Of a stretch of DNA of 64,000 nt, positions 27,107 through 35,017 are shown piece after piece. The stretch comes from Micavibrio sp. UBA7657. GTDB lineage: Bacteria > Pseudomonadota > Alphaproteobacteria > Micavibrionales > Micavibrionaceae. The notes below the pieces were generated by a model, which worked only from the letters and a program-made list of their open reading frames with translations, ran no database searches and was not told the origin of the DNA. The position numbers and the translations under genes were made by a program. The stretch lies in contig DLHX01000008.1 of assembly GCA_002483465.1 (NCBI GenBank), positions 178,531 to 242,530 on the forward strand, in the 5' to 3' direction. How positions within the stretch are numbered: position 1 is the first letter of the stretch; the number at the start of each line of letters is the position of its first letter.

Positions 27107-27538
27107 GCCGTAATGCACGGCGTCGGGCAACCGGATCATATTATGGTTGCGGTGAAACAGCACATAAACCGCAACGTTAATCACAAATAGCACCGTCGCA
27201 ATTTTCAAAACCGTATGGATTTTATTTTTCTTCTGTTCTTTCGGTCCGCAATGACCGTCGCAGCAATGTTTGTGCTGCTCGTGCGGTCCCATATGCTCGG
27301 TGTAATAATGCAGCCCCCACCCCAAAACGAGTATGATTCCCGAGATCGTAATCATCGGCACTTCCCAGTGATGGAGAATTTCATGCACATGCACCCACCC
27401 GGTCGGCAGTGTGCTGATAATACCTATGCCAGACAAAACGCTGACGATACTGAAAACCGTCGGCAGCACGCAGCAGAAAATATGGCTGGTCTCGGAGACC
27501 AGCAGCGCGGCCAAAACTGTCTTTCTATATTTTTCCAT
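27053..27538 (-). CDS. Cys/His-rich MerC-like membrane protein, possible zinc role
   Basis: A 161-residue protein with about three or four hydrophobic helices. Potential metal ligands cluster in three places: His19-Cys22-Cys23 in the first helix, His50, His52, His56 and His57, and a cytosolic-looking loop (residues 82-97) with HKHCCDGHC. The shape resembles MerC-type proteins. Divergent transcription from zur, with a Zur-box-like palindrome between them, points to zinc. The last 17 residues are encoded antisense to the conserved end of hisI, suggesting the gene was extended by loss of an earlier stop. Confidence 0.6.
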   Translation of the reverse strand: MEKYRKTVLAALLVSETSHIFCCVLPTVFSIVSVLSGIGIISTLPTGWVHVHEILHHWEVPMITISGIILVLGWGLHYYTEHMGPHEQHKHCCDGHCGPKEQKKNKIHTVLKIATVLFVINVAVYVLFHRNHNMIRLPDAVHYGSLFESEFSVFADDAVEA

Positions 27539-27559
27539 CTATTTCTCTTGAAAACGTTC

Positions 27560-27574
27560 GTTACAATATAACAT
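27560..27574. promoter_or_regulatory. Candidate Zur operator
   Basis: GTTACAATATAACAT is an imperfect palindrome very close to the TGTTATA-N-ATAACA type box bound by Zur in alphaproteobacteria. It lies in the 37-base gap between the divergent membrane-protein gene and zur and touches the zur start region, so it could repress both. Binding is inferred. Confidence 0.6.
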
Positions 27575-27575
27575 A

Positions 27576-28016
27576 ATGCACATCATGCAAGAAAAAACCG
27601 TTCGCACACTCGAAAAAGTAGAAAAATCACTTCTGCAAAAAGGCGAACGTTTCACCGCACCCCGCCGCGACGTGCTTAAAACCCTCATCCAGGGCAAACC
27701 ACCGCTGAAGGCCTACGACGTCGTCGAAAAAATGAAGGGTGCCAAGCCCATGACCATTTACCGCGCGCTGGATTTTCTCGTGGCTCAAGGTCTTGTGCAC
27801 CGCATCGAAAGCCTGAATGCCTACGTTCCCTGCGTCGAGGCCCACTGCGCCCACACGGATTCGCAGTATCTCATCTGCGATGAGTGCGGCAACGTTGAGG
27901 AACTCCACAACCACGCAATCGATGATTACATCACAAAAAAAGTCGCTGATGAAGGATTCCGCGTCTCCCACAAAACCATGGAACTCCACGGCACCTGCGC
28001 GAAATGCACCCCCTGA
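27576..28016 (+). CDS. zur: Fur-family zinc uptake regulator Zur
   Basis: Zinc-responsive repressor of the Fur family, 146 aa. TIYRALDFLVAQGLVHRIES is the Zur-type recognition region (about residues 60-79). The structural zinc site is Cys101-Cys104 and Cys141-Cys144, and ECGNVEELHNH supplies further ligands. The call of Zur rather than Fur rests on the YRALDFL-HRIES wording. Two ATGs, 27576 and 27585, are possible; neither has a ribosome-binding site, so the message may be leaderless. A REP-like repeat follows its stop by two bases. Confidence 0.9.
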   Translation: MHIMQEKTVRTLEKVEKSLLQKGERFTAPRRDVLKTLIQGKPPLKAYDVVEKMKGAKPMTIYRALDFLVAQGLVHRIESLNAYVPCVEAHCAHTDSQYLICDECGNVEELHNHAIDDYITKKVADEGFRVSHKTMELHGTCAKCTP

Positions 28017-28018
28017 CC

Positions 28019-28043
28019 GTCACCCCGGCGAAAGCCGGGGTCC
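28019..28043. repeat. REP-like hairpin after zur
   Basis: GTCACCCCGGCGAAAGCCGG plus its completing bases, a perfect stem CCCCGGC-GAAA-GCCGGGG with a GAAA tetraloop. It is a member of the GTCATCCCGGCGAAAGCCGG family seen at several other sites and follows the zur stop by two bases. Confidence 0.8.
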
Positions 28044-28096
28044 ATTTTTCTTTAGTAAACGATTTTATGCTATGATTGATTCATGGAGGGTCTTCC

Positions 28097-28571
28097 ATGA
28101 CAATCAAAGGCGAACAACTTTACGAACTCGGCTGGCTTCCGATAATGGATTTATCCAGCCTGCAACCCAGCTTCAACAAGCTGCCCGAGGATAAATACGC
28201 AGAAAAGCGGCTCCGCTCGCGGCGTTATTCCTGCTATCGCTACAATCCCGACGGCACGGTCACAAAACTCTCGCAAAAAGATTTCATGCAGAGCAGCAAT
28301 ATCAACAAACATGTCGGCGACATCGAGCGCAAATACGACGCACTCGACCCCGCGCTTGAAACCAACCCTGTTTTCCTGAAAATGTTTGAGGAATTTCAGG
28401 AACGCACCACTCCTCGTCAAGCAACTCGAGCCCGGCGAATTCATGATCCTGAACGACAAGCGCTTGTTCCATTACGCCGCACCGCTCGTGCCGCGCCCGA
28501 ACAAGGATGAAGGTTATTGGGATTTGATAATCCTGACGGCAAACGAAGCGCTCAACGCCGCGACAAACTAG
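28097..28571 (+). pseudogene. Broken 2OG-Fe dioxygenase family gene
   Basis: Two frames together encode the ends of a 2OG-Fe(II) dioxygenase of the PF10014 type (isoleucine 4-hydroxylase relatives). The first frame (28097 onward, good AGGG ribosome-binding site) gives the N-terminal domain up to about 28400. The frame then changes, and LLVKQLEPGEFMILNDKRLF and YWDLIILTA of the C-terminus continue to the stop at 28571. The middle, where the metal-binding His-x-Asp should be, is missing, so an internal deletion plus frameshift is likely. Without the metal site the product cannot be an active oxygenase. Confidence 0.7.
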
Positions 28572-29800
28572 AGCTTCTCGAGACTCTCAAACAGCATATC
28601 CATTTCGGCAAACGTGTTGTAATGCACACATCCGACACGCACGACTCCGCCCTTGGATGTGAGCCCCAACGCATCAGTCACACCGTGATTGTAAAAACTT
28701 CCCGCGCCCGTCGTGATCAAATCTTTCGCCAGGTGATCTGAAATGGCCGGTGATTTAAAACCATCGACCGTAATCGCAAACGTCGCCGTACGCTCCCGCA
28801 CGCGCTCCGGGTCGGTAATACCCCATACGGTAACATTCCCGGCCTCCTTGGCCCGCTTCAGGAATCTCCGGCTCCATTCGCGCTCATACGCCCCCACGCG
28901 TTCATAACTTGTTTCCAGCTGCTCGCGCAGAGTCTTGCCGAACAGACCGACCGAGGCGATGTAATCAATCGCAGCTGAAAAACCCGCCTGCGCCTCGAAA
29001 TTCTGCGTGCCCGTTTCCCAGCATTCCGGCGGCGTGTTAATCGATGGCTCAACCCTGTAAGGCTTCAAACGCTCCAGGTGCTCCCGCTTGCCGTACACCA
29101 TGCCCATATGCGGCCCGTAAAATTTATACGGCGAACACGCCATGAAATCGCAATCCAGTTTTTTGACATCCGGCAGGTAATGCGGCGCATAGTGTGTCGC
29201 GTCCGCATATGTCATCGCACCCACGAATTTAGCAGCTTTTACAATCCGCGCCGCATCCGTCAGAGATCCGCACGCATTAGACGCTAGCGTAAAAGCAATG
29301 AACTTCGTTTTGCTTGAAATCAGTTTTTCAAAATGATCATAGTCGAGCGTGCAATCTTCAGGACGTATGGACACCATGTGCCATTTCACGCCCCTGTCCT
29401 CCGCCGCCTGCTTCCAGTACGAAATATTCGCGTAATGATCCAAATTCGTCAGGATGATTTCATCACCTTCATTCCATTCACGGCTGATCGAGCGGCTTAA
29501 ATGCGCCGTAATCGTGCTCATATTCGCGCCGAAAATAATTTCTCCCGGCGAGGCATTGAAAAACGCCGCGCCCCGCTCACGCGCCATCCGCACAACTTCA
29601 TGCGTACGCTTCACTGTATAAAACTGGCTGGAGATCACGTTGCTCGTGCCCTGCAGGAAATAATCCGACATGGCATTGGCCACGCTTTCCGGCACCTGCG
29701 TGCCGCCCGGTCCATCGAAAAACACCGGCATATTGCCGCTTACTTTCCTGGCCAACGCCGGAAAAAGTTTCCTGACTTCCTGCGGATCGAACGCTTTCAT
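28568..29800 (-). CDS. Class V aminotransferase, cysteine desulfurase-like
   Basis: PLP-dependent enzyme of 410 aa, similar to the TIGR01976 cysteine-desulfurase-like family. The PLP lysine is Lys226 in ACSPYKFYGPH and the cofactor-binding Asp-His pair is in YADATHYAPH. The mobile-loop active-site cysteine of true desulfurases is not clear; a Cys lies only in RVGCVHYNT near the end. Its substrate is therefore unknown. Its start overlaps the recJ stop by four bases. It converges with the broken dioxygenase and their stops overlap. Confidence 0.85.
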   Translation of the reverse strand: MKAFDPQEVRKLFPALARKVSGNMPVFFDGPGGTQVPESVANAMSDYFLQGTSNVISSQFYTVKRTHEVVRMARERGAAFFNASPGEIIFGANMSTITAHLSRSISREWNEGDEIILTNLDHYANISYWKQAAEDRGVKWHMVSIRPEDCTLDYDHFEKLISSKTKFIAFTLASNACGSLTDAARIVKAAKFVGAMTYADATHYAPHYLPDVKKLDCDFMACSPYKFYGPHMGMVYGKREHLERLKPYRVEPSINTPPECWETGTQNFEAQAGFSAAIDYIASVGLFGKTLREQLETSYERVGAYEREWSRRFLKRAKEAGNVTVWGITDPERVRERTATFAITVDGFKSPAISDHLAKDLITTGAGSFYNHGVTDALGLTSKGGVVRVGCVHYNTFAEMDMLFESLEKL

Positions 29801-31602
29801 GCTGTTTTCTTTTCTTCTTCCTGAATGTCCATTGCAAACGCAGCGTCTTTAATATGCATCTCGACGCTCTCGCGCCCCTGCCATTCATTGATCTTTAACG
29901 TACCACACAAATGAAACGGTCGTCTCCCCTGCTTTAGCAACGCATCGCCCAGCGGCGTATCCACCGCGCGGAAAGCCACCGCCTTGAGCCTTGTGCCGCC
30001 TTCCCAGTCGCCCGCCAATACCCGCACATGACTGCTGCCAACAACGTCAGCGGAATGAATCCTTACATTATTTATAACGAACAAAGGCTCAGGATGTTCC
30101 TGGCCGAATGGGCCCACGGAATCCCGTATCAATTTTACAAAATCCGCCCGCAATCCTCGCACTGACAATACGCCGTCTATCAGAGATTCACTGTTCGCCG
30201 TAAGCGATGCCGCCTGATTTTTTACCTGCTCGTAAACAAACTCACGGAATGACGTAATATTTTCGGGCAAAACCGTAAACCCGCCCGCCATCGCATGCCC
30301 GCCGCCTTTTTCGAGAAACCCCTTATTCCGCGCATCGATAAATATTTTCGCGATATTAATGCCCGGCACACTGCGGCCCGACCCTTTGCCCTCTTTTTTG
30401 CCGTTATCGGTGTAGGTAATCACGCAGGAAGGCTTGCCGTATTTTTCCTTCAGCCGCCCGGCCACTAATCCAGCCAGACCGGGGTGCCAGCTTTCATCAT
30501 CAACGACAATCGCCGGAAATTGATCTAACCCACCTGCTTCCACTTTCTGGATGGCTTCGAATTCCATCTGCGCCTGTATCTCTTTGCGCTTCTCGTTGCA
30601 GTCATGCAATGTCCAAGCGATATTCTTCGCCTCCTCGGCATCATCCGTACTAAGAAGCTGGGCACCTAGATCCGCCTTGTGCACCCGGCTCCCGGCATTG
30701 ATGCGCGGGCCCAGAACAAACCCCGCCGTGAACACATCCGGCGCAGAATTCACCTTTGCCGTTTCAAGCAGAGCCTTAATGCCTGGGTTTTTCCGTGCGG
30801 CCAACACTTCAAACCCGGCTTTAACAAACAGCCTGTTTGCGCCCTTCAGCGGCACCATGTCACAGACCGTACCCAGCGCTACTAAATCCAGGAAATTTTT
30901 CAGATCCGGCCCGGCCTGCCCCGTTTTCTCTTTCAGGCGGTTATTGATCGCCACGCAAGTCAGGAACGTCACGCCGCACGCCGCGAGCATACTCAGGCCC
31001 GACACATCATCCTTCCGTTTGGGGTTTATGATATATTTCGCATCAGGCAGTTTATCTTCCGCTTCATGGTGGTCGAGAATAATAATCTCAAGCCCCATCG
31101 CTTTGCCTTCCGCCACAATATCAAACGCCGTCGTCCCACAATCCAGCAGGAAAACGATTTCCGCGCCGTCCGTTTTTAATTTTTGCAGCGCCTCGGTATT
31201 CGGTCCGTATCCTTCCGTCAGCCGGTCGGGAATGTAAATCGGCGCATCAACGCCGTAATATTTCAGGAAACGATGCAGGATGGCCGACGACGTCGCACCG
31301 TCCACGTCAAAATCGCCGAAAATGCTGATTTTTCTTCTTGCAATAATCGCATCACTGACATGCTCGGCCAGTTCCCGCATCCCGGTTAATGAAAACGGGT
31401 CTGGAAAATCATTTTTAAGCGTCGGAGATAAAAATTTCGGAATATCGCTGTCGGCAACATTCCGCGCGCAAAGCATCCGCGCCACAGGCTCAGGCAACCC
31501 ATGTTTCCGAGCCACCTGCTCGATCAGGCTCAGCTCCACATCAGGCATAACCCAACGGGAGCGCATTAAAGATTGCTGAATATTGAACAATGAATCGGGC
31601 AT
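29797..31602 (-). CDS. recJ: Single-stranded-DNA-specific exonuclease RecJ
   Basis: RecJ is the 5'-3' single-strand exonuclease of recombination and mismatch repair. The 601-residue protein has the DHH-family motifs: FGDFDVDGATSSAILHRF, LLDCGTTA, the LDHHEAEDKLP motif that names the family, and the DHHA1-domain GGGHAMAGGFTV. An OB-like C-terminal domain follows (LRADFVKLIRDSVGPFGQ onward). It lies 22 bases downstream of glpX and overlaps the aminotransferase gene. Confidence 0.96.
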   Translation of the reverse strand: MPDSLFNIQQSLMRSRWVMPDVELSLIEQVARKHGLPEPVARMLCARNVADSDIPKFLSPTLKNDFPDPFSLTGMRELAEHVSDAIIARRKISIFGDFDVDGATSSAILHRFLKYYGVDAPIYIPDRLTEGYGPNTEALQKLKTDGAEIVFLLDCGTTAFDIVAEGKAMGLEIIILDHHEAEDKLPDAKYIINPKRKDDVSGLSMLAACGVTFLTCVAINNRLKEKTGQAGPDLKNFLDLVALGTVCDMVPLKGANRLFVKAGFEVLAARKNPGIKALLETAKVNSAPDVFTAGFVLGPRINAGSRVHKADLGAQLLSTDDAEEAKNIAWTLHDCNEKRKEIQAQMEFEAIQKVEAGGLDQFPAIVVDDESWHPGLAGLVAGRLKEKYGKPSCVITYTDNGKKEGKGSGRSVPGINIAKIFIDARNKGFLEKGGGHAMAGGFTVLPENITSFREFVYEQVKNQAASLTANSESLIDGVLSVRGLRADFVKLIRDSVGPFGQEHPEPLFVINNVRIHSADVVGSSHVRVLAGDWEGGTRLKAVAFRAVDTPLGDALLKQGRRPFHLCGTLKINEWQGRESVEMHIKDAAFAMDIQEEEKKTA

Positions 31603-31624
31603 AGTCCCGATTATAACGACTTAA

Positions 31625-32632
31625 TCAGACGGATTTAAGCCAGTTTTTCCGCTCAAAATTATGGGTGGCTTCCACACGCCTGACGGTCCCTGAACGCGAT
31701 CGCATGATAATGGACGAGGTCGAAGCCCCACCCGGAAAACGCCGCACGCCGCGCAGCATCGTGCCGTCCGTCACGCCCGTCGCCGCGAACATCACATTGC
31801 CAGGCTTGGCTAAATCATCCGTCGTATAAATTTTCTTCAAATCCTTGATCCCCCAGCGCTCAGCCCGTGCCCGCTCGTCATCATTCCTGAAAATCAAACG
31901 CCCCAGCATCGATCCGCCGATACATTGCAGCGCCGCCGCCGCCAGAACGCCCTCAGGCGCACCGCCATTACCGACATAAACATCGATGCCCGTTTCCGGG
32001 TCCGTCGTCGCGATCACCGCGCTGACATCGCCATCCTGAATGAGCGTAATCCGCGCACCCGCCGCGCGCACATCATTCATCAATTTTTCATGACGCGGAC
32101 GATCTAAAATACAGACCATCAAATCTTCAATCTTCGTGCCTTTTTCCTTGGCGATTTTTTTAAGCAGGTCAGACATCGGCGCATCTAAATCCAAAACGTT
32201 GGGATTCACATTCGGCCCGACCGCCAGCTTGTCCATGTAAACATCCGGCGCATTCAGAAACCCGCCCTCATCCGCCATCGCCAGAACCGCCAGCGCATTG
32301 TTGCCGCCGCGCGCGGTAATGTCTGTACCCTCTAATGGGTCTAACGCAATATCAATACGAGGCCCGCCCTGCCCCACTTCCTCACCGATATAAAGCATGG
32401 GAGCTTCGTCGCGCTCGCCCTCGCCGATCACAACACGGCCCGAAATATGAAGCGTATTGAGCGCCTCGCGCATAGCATCCACCGCCGCCTGGTCGGCGCC
32501 ATCCTTGTCGCCCCGGCCGATCAGGCGGGATGCGGCCAGCGCCGCAGCCTCCGTCACACGGATAGCTTCAAGCGCAAAATTGCGGTCCATTTGATTATCA
32601 AGCATGGCTTCTGTCTTTTCCTTGGGGATCAT
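31625..32632 (-). CDS. glpX: Fructose-1,6-bisphosphatase class II
   Basis: GlpX dephosphorylates fructose 1,6-bisphosphate in gluconeogenesis. The 335-residue length fits the class II enzymes. The metal-binding signatures are GEGERDEAPMLYIGEEVG and DIALDPLEGTDIT, followed by GNGGAPEGVLAAAAL. Gene order hom-glpX-recJ, all on the minus strand with gaps of 24 and 22 bases, is conserved in many alphaproteobacteria. Confidence 0.96.
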   Translation of the reverse strand: MIPKEKTEAMLDNQMDRNFALEAIRVTEAAALAASRLIGRGDKDGADQAAVDAMREALNTLHISGRVVIGEGERDEAPMLYIGEEVGQGGPRIDIALDPLEGTDITARGGNNALAVLAMADEGGFLNAPDVYMDKLAVGPNVNPNVLDLDAPMSDLLKKIAKEKGTKIEDLMVCILDRPRHEKLMNDVRAAGARITLIQDGDVSAVIATTDPETGIDVYVGNGGAPEGVLAAAALQCIGGSMLGRLIFRNDDERARAERWGIKDLKKIYTTDDLAKPGNVMFAATGVTDGTMLRGVRRFPGGASTSSIIMRSRSGTVRRVEATHNFERKNWLKSV

Positions 32633-32656
32633 GGGCGTATCTTATGCTCCCGCTCC

Positions 32657-33943
32657 TTATAATACAACCACCCGCAGCAGGCATGGCTCGCCAATCGTGC
32701 TATCCAGTTTCGCGATCTGGCGGCAGCTTTCGGAGATATTCGAACGCCGCGCCTCGTGCGTGGTCATCACGACATTAACAGGCTGACCCGGGTCACGCCC
32801 TTCTTGCAGGACACTTTCAATGGAAATATTCTGATCGCGCAGGATCGCGGAAATATCGGCAATCACACCCGGCTTGTCGAGCACAGTAATGCGCATATAA
32901 AACTTGCTCTGCGTTTCGCCGAGATCCATGGCCTTCATGTCTTTTAGCTTCGACGCAGGGATACCAAATGTCGGCGTACGAACCCCGCGCGCGAGATCGA
33001 CAATATCGGCAACCACAGCAGACGCCGTCGGGCCCTCGCCCGCCCCGCGTCCGGTCAGCAACGGCGTCTCAAAAAAATCACCCTCGACGAACACGGCATT
33101 ATAAACATCCTCGATGGAGCCAAGCGGATCGTCAGCTGGCACAAGACACGGTTCAACGCTCTGCACGATCTTGCCGCCATGATCCCTGCTGATACCAAGC
33201 AACTTGATTTTATAACCGAGCTTCCCGGCAAACTTGATATCGACATCCGTCAGCTTCGTGATGCCTTTGAGCTTCACACCTTTGAAATTCGGCTTCACGC
33301 CATACGCAATCGCGGCCAGGATCGCGGTTTTATGACCCGCATCCATGCCCTCGACATCTGCCGCCGGGTCCGCTTCCGCATAACCCTTGGCCTGCGCTTC
33401 TTTCAGAACATCATCGAAATTCCGCCCCGAAACGCGCATCTGCGTCAGGATATAATTGCACGTGCCGTTCAGGATGCCATACACGCCCGTAATCCTGTTC
33501 GACGTGAATCCCGCACGCAGCGAACGGATAATCGGAACGCATCCCGCCACCGATGCCTCGTACATCAAATTGACGCCGTTCTTCTCGGCGATGCTTGCCA
33601 GCTCGAAACCATGGTTTGCCAGCAGCGCCTTGTTCGCCGTCACGACATGTTTTTTATTCTCTAAAGATTTTGTAACCAGCGTCCGCGCTGTGCCTTCCGC
33701 GCCGCCCATAAGCTCGATAACCGCGTCCAGCTTTTCATCGGCCAGGCTCTCTGGTTTGTCCGCCCATTTATATTTGGAAAGATCGACGCCGCGATCCTTC
33801 TTGCCGCGCGCCGAAACTGTGACAATTTCAATTTGCCTTCCCGCCCGCTCGGCGATCATTGCGCCATTCTGCTGCAGGATTTTGACAACCCCTGCCCCTA
33901 CGGTCCCCAGACCGGCAATACCAATGCGGAAAGCTTCAGACAT
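32657..33943 (-). CDS. hom: Homoserine dehydrogenase
   Basis: Homoserine dehydrogenase reduces aspartate semialdehyde to homoserine for threonine and methionine synthesis. The 428-residue protein begins with the Rossmann motif GLGTVGAGVVKIL. It has the conserved NGTCNYILTQM and GYAEADPAADVEGMDAGHK region with the catalytic Asp/Lys. It ends with an ACT domain (MRITVLDKPGVIADISAIL), which normally mediates feedback control by threonine. It is the monofunctional form, without an aspartokinase part. Confidence 0.97.
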   Translation of the reverse strand: MSEAFRIGIAGLGTVGAGVVKILQQNGAMIAERAGRQIEIVTVSARGKKDRGVDLSKYKWADKPESLADEKLDAVIELMGGAEGTARTLVTKSLENKKHVVTANKALLANHGFELASIAEKNGVNLMYEASVAGCVPIIRSLRAGFTSNRITGVYGILNGTCNYILTQMRVSGRNFDDVLKEAQAKGYAEADPAADVEGMDAGHKTAILAAIAYGVKPNFKGVKLKGITKLTDVDIKFAGKLGYKIKLLGISRDHGGKIVQSVEPCLVPADDPLGSIEDVYNAVFVEGDFFETPLLTGRGAGEGPTASAVVADIVDLARGVRTPTFGIPASKLKDMKAMDLGETQSKFYMRITVLDKPGVIADISAILRDQNISIESVLQEGRDPGQPVNVVMTTHEARRSNISESCRQIAKLDSTIGEPCLLRVVVL

Positions 33944-33951
33944 AGGGCCTA

Positions 33952-34818
33952 TTACTGCACGGAAACGCCCGTGACTTCAACACGCCTGCTGGCGACATCG
34001 ACGGGCTTATGGCTCGGCACGGGCGGTCTGGTTTCGCCGTAGCCCTTGGTTTCTATGCGCTCAGGCGGAATCCCGCTCTCGATCAACGCCCGCGCTACGG
34101 CAAAGGCCCGATCCATGGAAATCTTCAGATTGATGATCTTGCGCTGGACCGGGTCCTGAAGCGAGGACATGACGCTCGCATGGCCCATCACCGAAATATC
34201 CTGTCCCGTATAACCGCGCCCAACCACCGACAACGTAGCAAGATCCTCCTGCTTAAGCGAAACCGAGTCATGGTCGAAATAAATCGTCAGCGGGTTACCG
34301 CCAGCATGCAGCGACACATAGCCCTGATCGGGAGCCCCGCGTTCCTGTCCCGGAAATGGCGTCAGCTCAGATACAGGCGGCGCATATTGCACGACGCGCG
34401 GATTGACCATCTTGGCCATCTCGTCATCCAGCGGAAAAACCTCGACGCCCGGATAGGCGTTTAAATACGTCTCGTTATAAATGGGAACAGCGCTCACCGG
34501 CCGGATATCCAGCGGCCCTGCCGACGAAGATTGCGGCCCGGGTACGTCATTCCCATCATCTTCCCCCGCTCTCCAGTCCTCACCATCCAGCGGAAAAACT
34601 TCCACGCGCCCGTCCGACGAGCGGTGAATGACATCCGCCACATCGCGGTACTCAACCGGGTCCAGTACTTGCGACTGAACCTGGCCATTCGTCAGATCGA
34701 CGCTTTCAGCAGGCTTCTCCGTGCTGACATCGACCTTTTCTCCGGTGTCGAAATAGGAACAGGCCATCAACAGGCTGGCGGAACCGAGAATAACGAGCAG
34801 ATTTGCAATTTTTTTCAT
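33952..34818 (-). CDS. OmpA-family lipoprotein
   Basis: A 288-residue outer-membrane lipoprotein by inference. The signal sequence ends in lipobox LLMAC (Cys20). The middle part is Pro/Asp-rich, with the near-repeat EVFPLDGEDWR and EVFPLDDEMAK. The C-terminal OmpA-like peptidoglycan-binding domain runs from IYFDHDSVSLKQEDL to RIETKGYGETRPP, including the Arg of the DAP-binding site. It probably ties the outer membrane to the wall. It ends eight bases upstream of hom, so it may be the operon's first gene. Confidence 0.85.
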   Translation of the reverse strand: MKKIANLLVILGSASLLMACSYFDTGEKVDVSTEKPAESVDLTNGQVQSQVLDPVEYRDVADVIHRSSDGRVEVFPLDGEDWRAGEDDGNDVPGPQSSSAGPLDIRPVSAVPIYNETYLNAYPGVEVFPLDDEMAKMVNPRVVQYAPPVSELTPFPGQERGAPDQGYVSLHAGGNPLTIYFDHDSVSLKQEDLATLSVVGRGYTGQDISVMGHASVMSSLQDPVQRKIINLKISMDRAFAVARALIESGIPPERIETKGYGETRPPVPSHKPVDVASRRVEVTGVSVQ

Positions 34819-35017
34819 GGGCGGGGCTTTTCAAAGAGACTCAGGGGTAAACGCCTGAAAATGATAGGCGACATCATAATGGACTTTCAAGCCTTTAGCC
34901 CCATGTTATCCCCCCGTGATTAACGTAGAGCCGGGCTTGCTTTTCCGTCTCATATAAGCCAGATTTCGCTTTGCCTTCCTGCGTTTACAGCCCACGGGCG
35001 AGAAACACGTTTAACTC

